Shown: positions 1-6,531 of the stretch, in pieces
Layout of the letters: each line of letters opens with the position of its first letter
Numbering within the stretch: position 1 is the stretch's first letter
DNA from: Proteobacteria bacterium UBA1148
GTDB lineage: Bacteria; Pseudomonadota; Gammaproteobacteria; Steroidobacterales; Rariloculaceae
Reading direction: 5' to 3'
Length of the DNA: 16,013 nucleotides
Assembly: GCA_002311835.1 (NCBI GenBank)
Contig: DBZY01000018.1
Coordinates: 2,010 to 18,022, forward strand
Made by a program: the position numbers and the translations under genes
Notes under the pieces: model-generated
Told to the model about the DNA's origin: nothing
Database searches by the model: none
Seen by the model: the letters and a program-made list of their open reading frames with translations, nothing else

Positions 1-891
1 CTTAATTCGGGTGCTGCAATTACGGCATCAGTCTGGGCATTTATAAGCCTTACCATCGCACACATCCCACTCGGGTTATTACCACATATAGGTAATAAAC
101 TCTGGGCGCTTAAAGATGAGCGAGCTCGAACTCGATTCTTAGTTATGGCGTTTGTTTTTGGTCTGATATTGCCTGCTATAACGTTAGGTGGTGCGCTGGC
201 AAGGGGCGTCTTAGGAGATAGCTTGATCGCCGGAGGTGCCAATGGGGCTAATACGGCACTACCAGAATTATTTCTTGAGATCTTCCCAACATGGCTCGCG
301 GCTCTCTTGGGGGTGGGAATTCTGGCTGCAGTTATGTCCACCGCAGATGGGTTGGTAATCTCTACCTCCCAGGTCTTTGCGAACGATATTTACCGGCGAA
401 GTATTGCTCCTCGCTGGCATGCAAGGCTTGAGCAGTCCGTTTTAGATCAAAATGTACTCTTCATCAGTCGTGTGGTGACGGCGCTGATACTTTTAGGCTC
501 TGCGGTACTTGCGTGGTTTGTCATTGATATGAATGTAGTACTCCTAGTTTGGGTGGGGATCGGTGGCTTCACCGCTGCTCTCGCAGGTCCTTTGGTTCTA
601 GGATCGGTATGGCGAGGGGTTACCCGGGCCGGGGCAATCTGGGGTTTCTGGACGGGAGCTGTTCTGTTTATTCTAATCCATGGGGAGTTCCTATCCGGGT
701 CATGGCTGGCTGGCACCTCAATAGAAAATTTTGGCCGTTGGTTCGACTTCAACGCAACGAGCCCCTATTCTGCCGCGACATTAGCTGGGCTGACTGCGGC
801 GCTGGTAACAGCGCTCGTTTCCTGGGCAACGGAACCACTCCCGGAGGCGCATCTTATCCAGATATCAGGCGCTCTGTCAGGGAGAACCTAG
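1..891 (+). CDS. Sodium:solute symporter (SSS family), C-terminal part, 5' end outside window
   Basis: The reading frame is open from base 1, so this is the last 296 codons of a longer gene; the first ATG in view (145) is internal. The product is a polytopic inner-membrane protein of the solute:sodium symporter family, which couples Na+ entry to uptake of small solutes such as sugars, proline, pantothenate or carboxylates. The best marker is AAVMSTADGLVISTSQVF (about 328-381), followed by ANDIYRR; this matches the family's conserved Ser/Thr-rich helix that forms part of the Na+ site, then the cytoplasmic DIYRR-type segment. At least six further hydrophobic stretches are visible, with a glycine-rich GLILPAITLGGALARG helix and a C-terminal helix near 775-830. 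The substrate cannot be read from this part. The gene lies 213 bases upstream of a 2-oxoacid dehydrogenase set on the same strand, so a carboxylate substrate is a reasonable inference only. Confidence 0.88.
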   Translation, partial: LNSGAAITASVWAFISLTIAHIPLGLLPHIGNKLWALKDERARTRFLVMAFVFGLILPAITLGGALARGVLGDSLIAGGANGANTALPELFLEIFPTWLAALLGVGILAAVMSTADGLVISTSQVFANDIYRRSIAPRWHARLEQSVLDQNVLFISRVVTALILLGSAVLAWFVIDMNVVLLVWVGIGGFTAALAGPLVLGSVWRGVTRAGAIWGFWTGAVLFILIHGEFLSGSWLAGTSIENFGRWFDFNATSPYSAATLAGLTAALVTALVSWATEPLPEAHLIQISGALSGRT

Positions 892-961
892 AAAACAAGC
901 CCTGTTGTAAAGATACTTCGTGGGCGGAGCTATGCTTCTAGTCCCTACGATTAACTGCTAA

Positions 962-1023
962 GCTTTCCCGCCGCCTCCACTCATATTCAGGGTAGGGGCG
1001 AATTTTTATGAGCGGAGCAAAGC
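962..1023. repeat. Composite inverted repeat between symporter and E1 alpha genes
   Basis: Three nested arms can be read. GCTTT (962-966) pairs with AAAGC (1019-1023). CTCCACTCAT (975-984) pairs with ATGAGCGGAG (1008-1017) with one mismatch. ATTC (985-988) pairs with GAAT (1000-1003). The result is a long imperfect stem with an eight-base bulge on the left side. It starts about 70 bases after the symporter stop and ends about 80 bases before the E1 alpha start. The bases after the right arm are AT-rich but hold no clean T run, so it is not a textbook intrinsic terminator. It could be a terminator for the symporter, a leader structure, or a protein site. Confidence 0.45.
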
Positions 1024-1056
1024 ATCTATTTTAATTAAATCACTTAAGATAGTACT

Positions 1057-1086
1057 TATAAACAATTGATAGGATAAGGATTATCC
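1057..1086 (+). promoter_or_regulatory. Possible promoter -10 (TATAAA) and 15-bp palindrome before the dehydrogenase genes
   Basis: TATAAA at 1057-1062 resembles a -10 element, but no convincing -35 lies 16-18 bases upstream. It is followed by a perfect palindrome, GGATAA (1072-1077), a GGA spacer (1078-1080) and TTATCC (1081-1086). If transcription starts near 1069, the palindrome would sit just downstream of the start point, a common operator position. It also holds the only AAGGA-like stretch upstream of the E1 alpha ATG, and that is too far away (about 24 bases) to act as a normal ribosome site. Regulatory use is inferred. Confidence 0.35.
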
Positions 1087-1104
1087 ATCATAGGCAATTA
1101 ACCA

Positions 1105-2142
1105 ATGGAAGAGACTGTTACTACTTCGACCGATCCGTCTGAAGGCTCCGGCGACATCAGATATATCGATACAGAGATTCGGCTAAAGCTCTACCGCACT
1201 ATGTACGAGTGCCGGGTATTGGAGCAACGAGCTTACGATCTATTCATGCAGAACCTTGTAAAAGGGACTAGCCACCTAGCCTTGGGCCAGGAGGCCATTG
1301 CCGCTGGTTTTGGCGTCGCTATGCGCCAAGATGACTACACATTTTGCACTTACCGTGGTCATACCCATACGTACGTTCGCGGTGTTTCTATGGAATCTAT
1401 CCTGGGAGAACTCATGGGGAGGGAGTGTGGCCTTCTTCGGGGTAAGGGTGGATCTATGCACCTGACTAGCGTGGAGCATGGTGCGATGGGTTCTTACGCA
1501 ATAATCGGGGCTCATCTGCCAGTAGCTGCTGGTGCGGCATGGTCTGCTCAGTACCGGGGCACAGGGCAAGTAACGGTATGCTTCTTTGGTGACGGAACGA
1601 CAAATATTGGAGCTTTCCACGAGGCACTGAATTTTGCGGTGATCTGGAAGTTACCGGTGGTTTTTGTGTGCGAGAACAATCTATATATGGAGTACACAGC
1701 TATTAAGGATGTTACTGCGGTAGAAAATCCTGCTGCCGATAGAGCGGAAGCCTATGGGCTGGAACCTATACTCATTGATGGGAATGACGTCGATGTGGTT
1801 TATGAGGCTGCTGGTGTCGCACTAGACAAAGCCCGGAAGGGCGGAGGTCCAAGTCTTATTGAGGCAAAGACATATCGTCATGGAGGCCACTCCCGCGCCG
1901 ATCCCGGTAAGTATCGGCCTGACGAGGAGTTGCAGGGCTGGCTCGCGAGAGATCCGATTCCGACGTACCGTGAGCGCCTAATTTCCTTGGGGATTGAGGA
2001 TGAGTCTTTAGAGGCTATAGAGTCGGAGACAGATGCCGCAATTGATGCAGCGACGGAGGTGGCTCGCAATAGTCCACCACCGCCGGTTGATATTGCCCAT
2101 ATCGATGTTTGGGCCGATGGGAGTGCATCATGGCGCAACTAA
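1105..2142 (+). CDS. Thiamine-diphosphate-dependent 2-oxoacid dehydrogenase E1 component, alpha subunit
   Basis: E1 alpha works with E1 beta to decarboxylate a 2-oxoacid (or cleave acetoin) on thiamine diphosphate and pass the acyl group to the lipoyl arm of E2, in the cytoplasm. The 345-residue protein has the family's usual length. The ThDP/Mg2+ motif runs from GDG (162-164) to ENN (190-192). The active-site loop appears as TYRHGGHSRADPGKYR (256-271), equivalent to the RYHGHS-type phosphorylation loop of pyruvate dehydrogenase E1 alpha. KGTSHLALGQEA (53-64) and YRGHTH (83-88) are also typical. ATG 1105 is the only good start, since an in-frame stop lies at 1099-1101; no clear Shine-Dalgarno sequence precedes it. 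The gene overlaps E1 beta by 13 bases. Pyruvate, branched-chain and acetoin enzymes look alike at this level, so the substrate is left open. Confidence 0.93.
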   Translation: MEETVTTSTDPSEGSGDIRYIDTEIRLKLYRTMYECRVLEQRAYDLFMQNLVKGTSHLALGQEAIAAGFGVAMRQDDYTFCTYRGHTHTYVRGVSMESILGELMGRECGLLRGKGGSMHLTSVEHGAMGSYAIIGAHLPVAAGAAWSAQYRGTGQVTVCFFGDGTTNIGAFHEALNFAVIWKLPVVFVCENNLYMEYTAIKDVTAVENPAADRAEAYGLEPILIDGNDVDVVYEAAGVALDKARKGGGPSLIEAKTYRHGGHSRADPGKYRPDEELQGWLARDPIPTYRERLISLGIEDESLEAIESETDAAIDAATEVARNSPPPPVDIAHIDVWADGSASWRN

Positions 2143-3107
2143 CCTATCGGGAGGCAGTGGGTGAGGGTATCGCTCAGGAGATGCGACGCGACTCAAACGT
2201 AGTATTTCTTGGTGAAGACGTTGCTGCCGCAGGAGGGGTATTCAAGACAACGGTTGGTTTACTGGAAGAGTTTGGACCAGATCGGATCAGGGACACACCA
2301 ATTTCCGAACAGGCCATTATTGGTGCCGCTATGGGCGCGTCCATGACTGGTCTTCGCCCGATTGCTGAGATTATGTTTTCAGATTTCTTTGCTGTGTGTT
2401 GGGATCTTGTTGCCAACCAGATTGCAAAGACGCGTTATATGACGGACGGTCAGTGCAGTTTCCCGCTTGTGTTGCGTAGTGCAAACGGAGGGGGTAGCCG
2501 ATTCGGTGCACAGCACTCCCAGAGTATTGAGAACTGGGCAATGGCGGTCCCCGGTCTAAAGGTTGTGGCACCGTCGAATGCGGCGGATGTTAAGGGGTTG
2601 CTAGCCGCATCCATAAGAGACCCTGATCCTGTGATGTTTTTTGAGCAGAAATCCCTTTATGCAATAAAAGGGGAGGTGCCCGAGGGCGAGCATGTCGAAC
2701 CTTTGGGGGTTGCAAACATTGTGCGTTCGGGAACCGATGTTACTATTGGTGCATTAGCAGCAATGGTTCCTCGTGCTTTGAAGGCAGCAGAGGCGCTACA
2801 GAATGAGCACGGTGTGTCTGCTGAAGTTGTCGATGTGCGGTGTCTGGTCCCGTTGGATACGCAGACTATCTTAGAATCGGTTGCACGAACCGGCCGCTTT
2901 GTGACAGTGGAAGAAAACCCGCGACTTTGCGGTTGGGGCGCCGAGTTAGCATCCATCGTGGCAGAAGAATTATTTTGGGACCTTGATGGGCCTATCGTGC
3001 GGGTTACTACACCTCATATTCCCCTACCATCTGCAGACGAATTAGAAGATGCGCTCATGCCGAGTCCTGAGCGAATCGTTGAAAGTGTGAAGCATTTAGT
3101 CGACTGA
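2130..3107 (+). CDS. Thiamine-diphosphate-dependent 2-oxoacid dehydrogenase E1 component, beta subunit
   Basis: This subunit completes the alpha2beta2 E1 heterotetramer. I start it at ATG 2130 (MAQLTYREAVGEGI), giving 325 residues; GGGAG at 2119-2123 is a fair ribosome site. An in-frame TTG at 2109 would add seven residues that do not look like the family. Conserved blocks are FLGEDVAAAGGVFKTT (26-41), where GED is near invariant, and RDTPISEQAIIGAAMG (54-69), where Glu60 matches the glutamate that activates the thiamine ring. The C-terminal transketolase domain is present, for example ARTGRFVTVEENP. The start lies within the E1 alpha stop region (13-base overlap), which suggests translational coupling. 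E2 begins 10 bases after the stop. Confidence 0.94.
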   Translation: MAQLTYREAVGEGIAQEMRRDSNVVFLGEDVAAAGGVFKTTVGLLEEFGPDRIRDTPISEQAIIGAAMGASMTGLRPIAEIMFSDFFAVCWDLVANQIAKTRYMTDGQCSFPLVLRSANGGGSRFGAQHSQSIENWAMAVPGLKVVAPSNAADVKGLLAASIRDPDPVMFFEQKSLYAIKGEVPEGEHVEPLGVANIVRSGTDVTIGALAAMVPRALKAAEALQNEHGVSAEVVDVRCLVPLDTQTILESVARTGRFVTVEENPRLCGWGAELASIVAEELFWDLDGPIVRVTTPHIPLPSADELEDALMPSPERIVESVKHLVD

Positions 3108-3117
3108 ATCTGGACCT

Positions 3118-4458
3118 ATGGACATCTTGATGCCCCAACTTGGAGAGACCGTGGCTGAAGGCACGGTGGCGACTTGGCACAAGCAGGAAGGCGATGAAGT
3201 TGCTAAGGACGAGATTCTTTTGGATGTCGAGACTGACAAGGCCGCCACGGAGATTCCCGCTCCTATAGCAGGTGTCATCACGTCAGTCTTGGTACAGGAA
3301 GGGGAAACCGTGGATGTGGGTACGGTCCTCGGAGTTATCGACTGTCCGGATACGGTCACTGAAGATAAGTCCGCCGGAGATGAAGAGAAAGACATAAAAC
3401 CATCCTCAACCACTCAAACAAGCGCAACAAAAGATTCATCGGCGGAGCGTACTTCACCAACTCAAGTTACGCGTATAGAACGGAAACTTAGACTATCTCC
3501 AGTGGTGCGGCGTTTGCTCGCCGAGCATCGACTAGACCCGCAAGAGATCTCTGGTTCGGGGCGAGACGGGCGCATCACGCGTAACGATGTTCTTGTGTTT
3601 GTGGAAGGTCAGACCGCGGATAAATCCGTGAGACCCAGTGAAGAAGCGACGATTGAATCTATCACCCAACGTGTAGGGACAAAGCCTGTGACAATCCTCG
3701 CTTCGTCAAAATCTACAATGGATGTATTGCCCCCCGCACAGCAGTTCAACGATGGTGATCGAGTACCGTTCGACCGCATTCGACGGGTGACCGCAGAGCA
3801 CATGGTGAGATCAAAAGCTACAAGCCCGCATGTTCTGCAGGCGATGGAGACCAACTTTAGTGCAGTGGACAGTGTTCGTTGCCGATTCCGAGAAGCCTGG
3901 ATAGCTGATTACGGATTCTCACTCACATACATGCCATTTATTTGTCGAGCCACTTGTATGGCTTTACGAGATTTTCCAAGACTCAACGGTAGAGTGGATG
4001 GCGATGGTTTGGTGCTAAACAAACGCGTTCATTTATCTGTTGCTGTTGATCTTAATTTCCAAGGTCTCGTGGCTCCTGTTATTCGTGATGCGGAGGGATT
4101 AACGGTTTCCGGACTGGCACATCGTATTCACGAGATCAGTGGGCGTGCACGCGAAGGTGTGCTCAAGTCAGATGAGTTAAAGGATGGTACTTATACGATT
4201 TCAAATAATGGATCATTTGGGACACTGCTGACTGCACCAATAATTAATCAACCTCAAGTTGGTATTCTTTCTGTGGACGCCATCACAAAGCGTCCAGTTG
4301 TAGTTGAGGGGCCGACGGGCGATTCTATTGCAATTCGTCTTGTGGGCATTCTATCCCAGTCGTTTGACCACCGTGCCATAGACGGATCGTACTCTGCAGC
4401 GTTCCTACACAGGATCAGGACTCTGCTGGAAGAGAAAGATTGGTCGGACGAATTCTGA
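3118..4458 (+). CDS. Dihydrolipoyl acyltransferase (E2) of a 2-oxoacid dehydrogenase complex
   Basis: E2 forms the core of the complex: its lipoyl arm takes the acyl group from E1 and the catalytic domain transfers it to CoA. The 446-residue protein has one lipoyl domain (about 1-75) with lipoyl-lysine Lys41 in VETDKAATEI. A polar Ser/Thr/Asp/Lys-rich linker (about 76-125) follows, then a peripheral subunit-binding domain (126-163, LSPVVRRLLAEHRL...GRITRNDV). A second linker leads to the catalytic domain (about 215-446), which carries the chloramphenicol-acetyltransferase-type motif FDHRAIDGSY with His418 and Asp422. SNNGSFGTLLTAPIINQPQV is the usual core signature. A single lipoyl domain and this domain order fit many bacterial pyruvate, branched-chain or acetoin E2s. 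E3 (dihydrolipoyl dehydrogenase) is not in view and may be encoded elsewhere. Confidence 0.94.
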   Translation: MDILMPQLGETVAEGTVATWHKQEGDEVAKDEILLDVETDKAATEIPAPIAGVITSVLVQEGETVDVGTVLGVIDCPDTVTEDKSAGDEEKDIKPSSTTQTSATKDSSAERTSPTQVTRIERKLRLSPVVRRLLAEHRLDPQEISGSGRDGRITRNDVLVFVEGQTADKSVRPSEEATIESITQRVGTKPVTILASSKSTMDVLPPAQQFNDGDRVPFDRIRRVTAEHMVRSKATSPHVLQAMETNFSAVDSVRCRFREAWIADYGFSLTYMPFICRATCMALRDFPRLNGRVDGDGLVLNKRVHLSVAVDLNFQGLVAPVIRDAEGLTVSGLAHRIHEISGRAREGVLKSDELKDGTYTISNNGSFGTLLTAPIINQPQVGILSVDAITKRPVVVEGPTGDSIAIRLVGILSQSFDHRAIDGSYSAAFLHRIRTLLEEKDWSDEF

Positions 4459-4488
4459 GTACAACCGACCCTGTTACGGCTGATATAC

Positions 4489-4887
4489 GTGGAAGAGCCG
4501 TTATTCTCTTGGTTGCTTCTAGTTGGCAGACTCTCGCTCAGCATGCTCTATCTTGTTAGTGGGCTGCACAAAGGAATCTACTTTGAAAAGGCGGTGGTCG
4601 AGTTTCAATCGGCGCGCGTGCCGTTTACTCGGTTGGCAGTGATTATGACTGTTGCGGTGCACATCGCTGCTGCGCTTTGCATAATTGTTGGGATTTTCAT
4701 TCGAGAGTCGGCGCTTGTCCTAGCGCTTTTTACTCTGGTCGCGACCTGGCGTATTCACGATTTTTGGAATTTAAAGGGTCCCGAACGGTTGTTACAGAGC
4801 CGGTTCGCTCTCGCTCATCTTGCGGTTATTGGTGGCTTGTTGTTGCTGGCGGCGATGGGCCCTGGGTCACTTGTTCTTATCCTTTAG
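4489..4887 (+). CDS. DoxX-family small membrane protein
   Basis: This 132-residue protein has four hydrophobic segments (roughly 5-24, 46-68, 70-86 and 105-130). Family-type signatures are RLSLSMLYLVSGLHK near the N-terminus and TWRIHDFWNLKGPER in the third loop; the HDFW block is typical of DoxX-like proteins. Family members are inner-membrane proteins linked in various species to terminal oxidases, thiosulfate oxidation or stress complexes; the role here is unknown. I use the GTG at 4489, as no ATG fits near the N-terminus and the first helix begins right after it; no good ribosome site is visible. It starts 30 bases after the E2 stop and in the same frame, so it is probably co-transcribed with the dehydrogenase genes. 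Confidence 0.8.
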   Translation: MEEPLFSWLLLVGRLSLSMLYLVSGLHKGIYFEKAVVEFQSARVPFTRLAVIMTVAVHIAAALCIIVGIFIRESALVLALFTLVATWRIHDFWNLKGPERLLQSRFALAHLAVIGGLLLLAAMGPGSLVLIL

Positions 4888-4962
4888 AATCTCGGTGGAA
4901 GCGCCCAACCAACCGACCGTGAGTTATCCGGGGTTACGGAAAGGTGTCTCAGCAACCACCGC
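4888..4962. other. Convergent gap between DoxX-like and PepSY genes
   Basis: These 75 bases separate two converging genes. CGGTGG (4893-4898) and CCACCG (4956-4961) are perfect inverted copies at the two ends, but 57 bases lie between them. No hairpin with a T run is seen, so a terminator cannot be called. Confidence 0.3.
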
Positions 4963-6450
4963 TCAGCTCGGATCAAGTTCTGGCAAGTCATTGAGTGGGT
5001 ATTTTGCTGGGTATTTGATTGCGCGGACCAGACGGCGAATACCCATCCATGTTCCGGTAATGGCCCCTACTGTGACACCCAGCATGAGGGGTAGCATGAA
5101 GAGATCCCAGATAGGGCGGCTTCGGGCGAGGCGAGAAAAATCACCCCGATGGAGTGCATGAAAGATCCAGCGCAACCAGCGGCGATCACGATCCACCGCG
5201 AATGCGAGCTCTCCACTAACGCTGTCAAGATAGAGTCGCTCGCCATCTTCGTATTGAATTCGGTAGACGGGGAAGTGTCTGGTGTCATGGTGGCTGAAGT
5301 AGTAGGCATCCCCGTCCGTGATCCAGCCAACTGTTTGAACTGAGGCCTGGGGTCGCAACACCGATCCAGCACTTGAGAAGAATGCATCCGGGAGTGTTTC
5401 GGTTCTGAGGGAATCGGCGTTGAGCCGAGTCCGTTCTCCCTGCTTGGTCGAAGCGATCAGAGTAAGCTCACCTCCGATGATTGAGCCTTCTATGCGCACC
5501 GTAGGCACGGGTATTTCGGTCTCGACCGTTCCACGCTGTTCGAGTGAGGCAACGAATGCACTGGTTTGCTCAAAGTTGAGCGTTGTGCCCCGCAAGCGCT
5601 GGTCCTCTGTGAAGTAATCGCGGCCTTCTAGAGCTCCCCACGGATTTACCGAAAAGAGTCCGCTGATGAGCCACGCCAGAGTAAATAGTCCGAAGATTAG
5701 TCCTCCATAATGGTGCCAGAGAGCCCAGCCGCGGTAAGGAGAACGCCGGCTGCTACGTCGAGTTTTGTACTGGCGAAGCCCAACGTAGATTCCGATGGCA
5801 GTCAGAAATAGGCTGATGACGGTCAACCAGATGACTGTCTGTAGCCAGACGTAGGTATTTTGACGGAGGATTGTCGGGTAGAGCCAGTGAACGACGGCAC
5901 CAATCCAGTTCCAGAAGCGAGCCCCCGATGTCGTCATCTGCATAACTTCGCCGGTAGTACTAGAGATGTAGAACTCTGTGCCCAGTGAATCATCGACCGA
6001 GAAGTGGAATAGTGGGCGATGTGCTTGGTAGGTGGAGTAGACTGTCCACTGATCCTGATCAATGATTCCTAGCAACTCTAGTTGGCCTGTCAGTTTGAAT
6101 TCTCTAGCCGCAACCGTTGCAATTGAATGCGCCTCATCGTAAAAACTAGTTAAGTATTCCCCGCTCAGCAGATCAATCACGTACTGGTAGCGTCCATCCA
6201 GCAGTCGAAGTACTAGGCGGTCGTTTAGCATTTCCATTCGGAACCGATCCAGTTCGATATTGCTGAAGTCGTTTGGCATTCGACAACAGGTAGAAAGATC
6301 TAATGTTTCGAGTCCTGCCAGCCGTTCCTGATCGTCCAGGTCTGGGTACTGTACGTACATCATCACGAATCCGGAGAGACACCAGAGAGTGATTACCAGA
6401 CCCATAGCGATGCCGAGATAGCGGTGTGTTAAGAAAAGCAGTCTGACCAT
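4963..6450 (-). CDS. PepSY-associated transmembrane protein, probable inner-membrane partner of the adjacent receptor
   Basis: The 495-residue protein opens with HRYLGIAMGLVITLWCLSGF (about 9-28), a membrane helix with the His and Gly pattern typical of PepSY-associated (PiuB/FoxB-like) membrane proteins. A large periplasmic region follows, then helices near 203-225 (VIWLTVISLFLTAIGIYVGL), 243-270 (HHYGGLIFGLFTLAWLISG) and close to the C-terminus (LFMLPLMLGVTVGAITGTW). Some relatives reduce ferric siderophores with heme held by membrane histidines; whether this one does so is inferred. Histidine pairs at helix starts (HR, HHYGG, FHALHRGDF) are present. It lies 81 bases after the TonB-dependent receptor gene on the same strand and is probably in its operon. 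No strong ribosome site precedes ATG 6450. Confidence 0.82.
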   Translation of the reverse strand: MVRLLFLTHRYLGIAMGLVITLWCLSGFVMMYVQYPDLDDQERLAGLETLDLSTCCRMPNDFSNIELDRFRMEMLNDRLVLRLLDGRYQYVIDLLSGEYLTSFYDEAHSIATVAAREFKLTGQLELLGIIDQDQWTVYSTYQAHRPLFHFSVDDSLGTEFYISSTTGEVMQMTTSGARFWNWIGAVVHWLYPTILRQNTYVWLQTVIWLTVISLFLTAIGIYVGLRQYKTRRSSRRSPYRGWALWHHYGGLIFGLFTLAWLISGLFSVNPWGALEGRDYFTEDQRLRGTTLNFEQTSAFVASLEQRGTVETEIPVPTVRIEGSIIGGELTLIASTKQGERTRLNADSLRTETLPDAFFSSAGSVLRPQASVQTVGWITDGDAYYFSHHDTRHFPVYRIQYEDGERLYLDSVSGELAFAVDRDRRWLRWIFHALHRGDFSRLARSRPIWDLFMLPLMLGVTVGAITGTWMGIRRLVRAIKYPAKYPLNDLPELDPS

Positions 6451-6531
6451 GGTGTTTGGGTAATAACCAGCCCGAGTCGCGCTTGGTGAGTCAAGCCTGT
6501 TCCTTTAGTCTACGATTAAACACTAACCGTT

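Noticed and set aside
549..941. 130-codon plus-strand frame overlapping the symporter gene end
   Set aside because: Out-of-frame translation of symporter sequence with no membrane pattern or motif.
962..1023. A thiamine-diphosphate riboswitch before the ThDP-dependent enzyme genes
   Set aside because: The structured region lacks the conserved THI-box core such as CTGAGA; the enzyme's cofactor alone is not evidence.
2109..2129. TTG start for the E1 beta gene at 2109
   Set aside because: The added seven residues are not family-like, and ATG 2130 has a ribosome-site-like GGGAG in front and begins with the usual N-terminal block.
4456..4491. Possible read-through fusion of E2 and the DoxX-like protein, as they share a frame across TGA
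   Set aside because: E2 ends at a normal family C-terminus and a GTG start fits the first DoxX helix; a shared frame occurs by chance one time in three.
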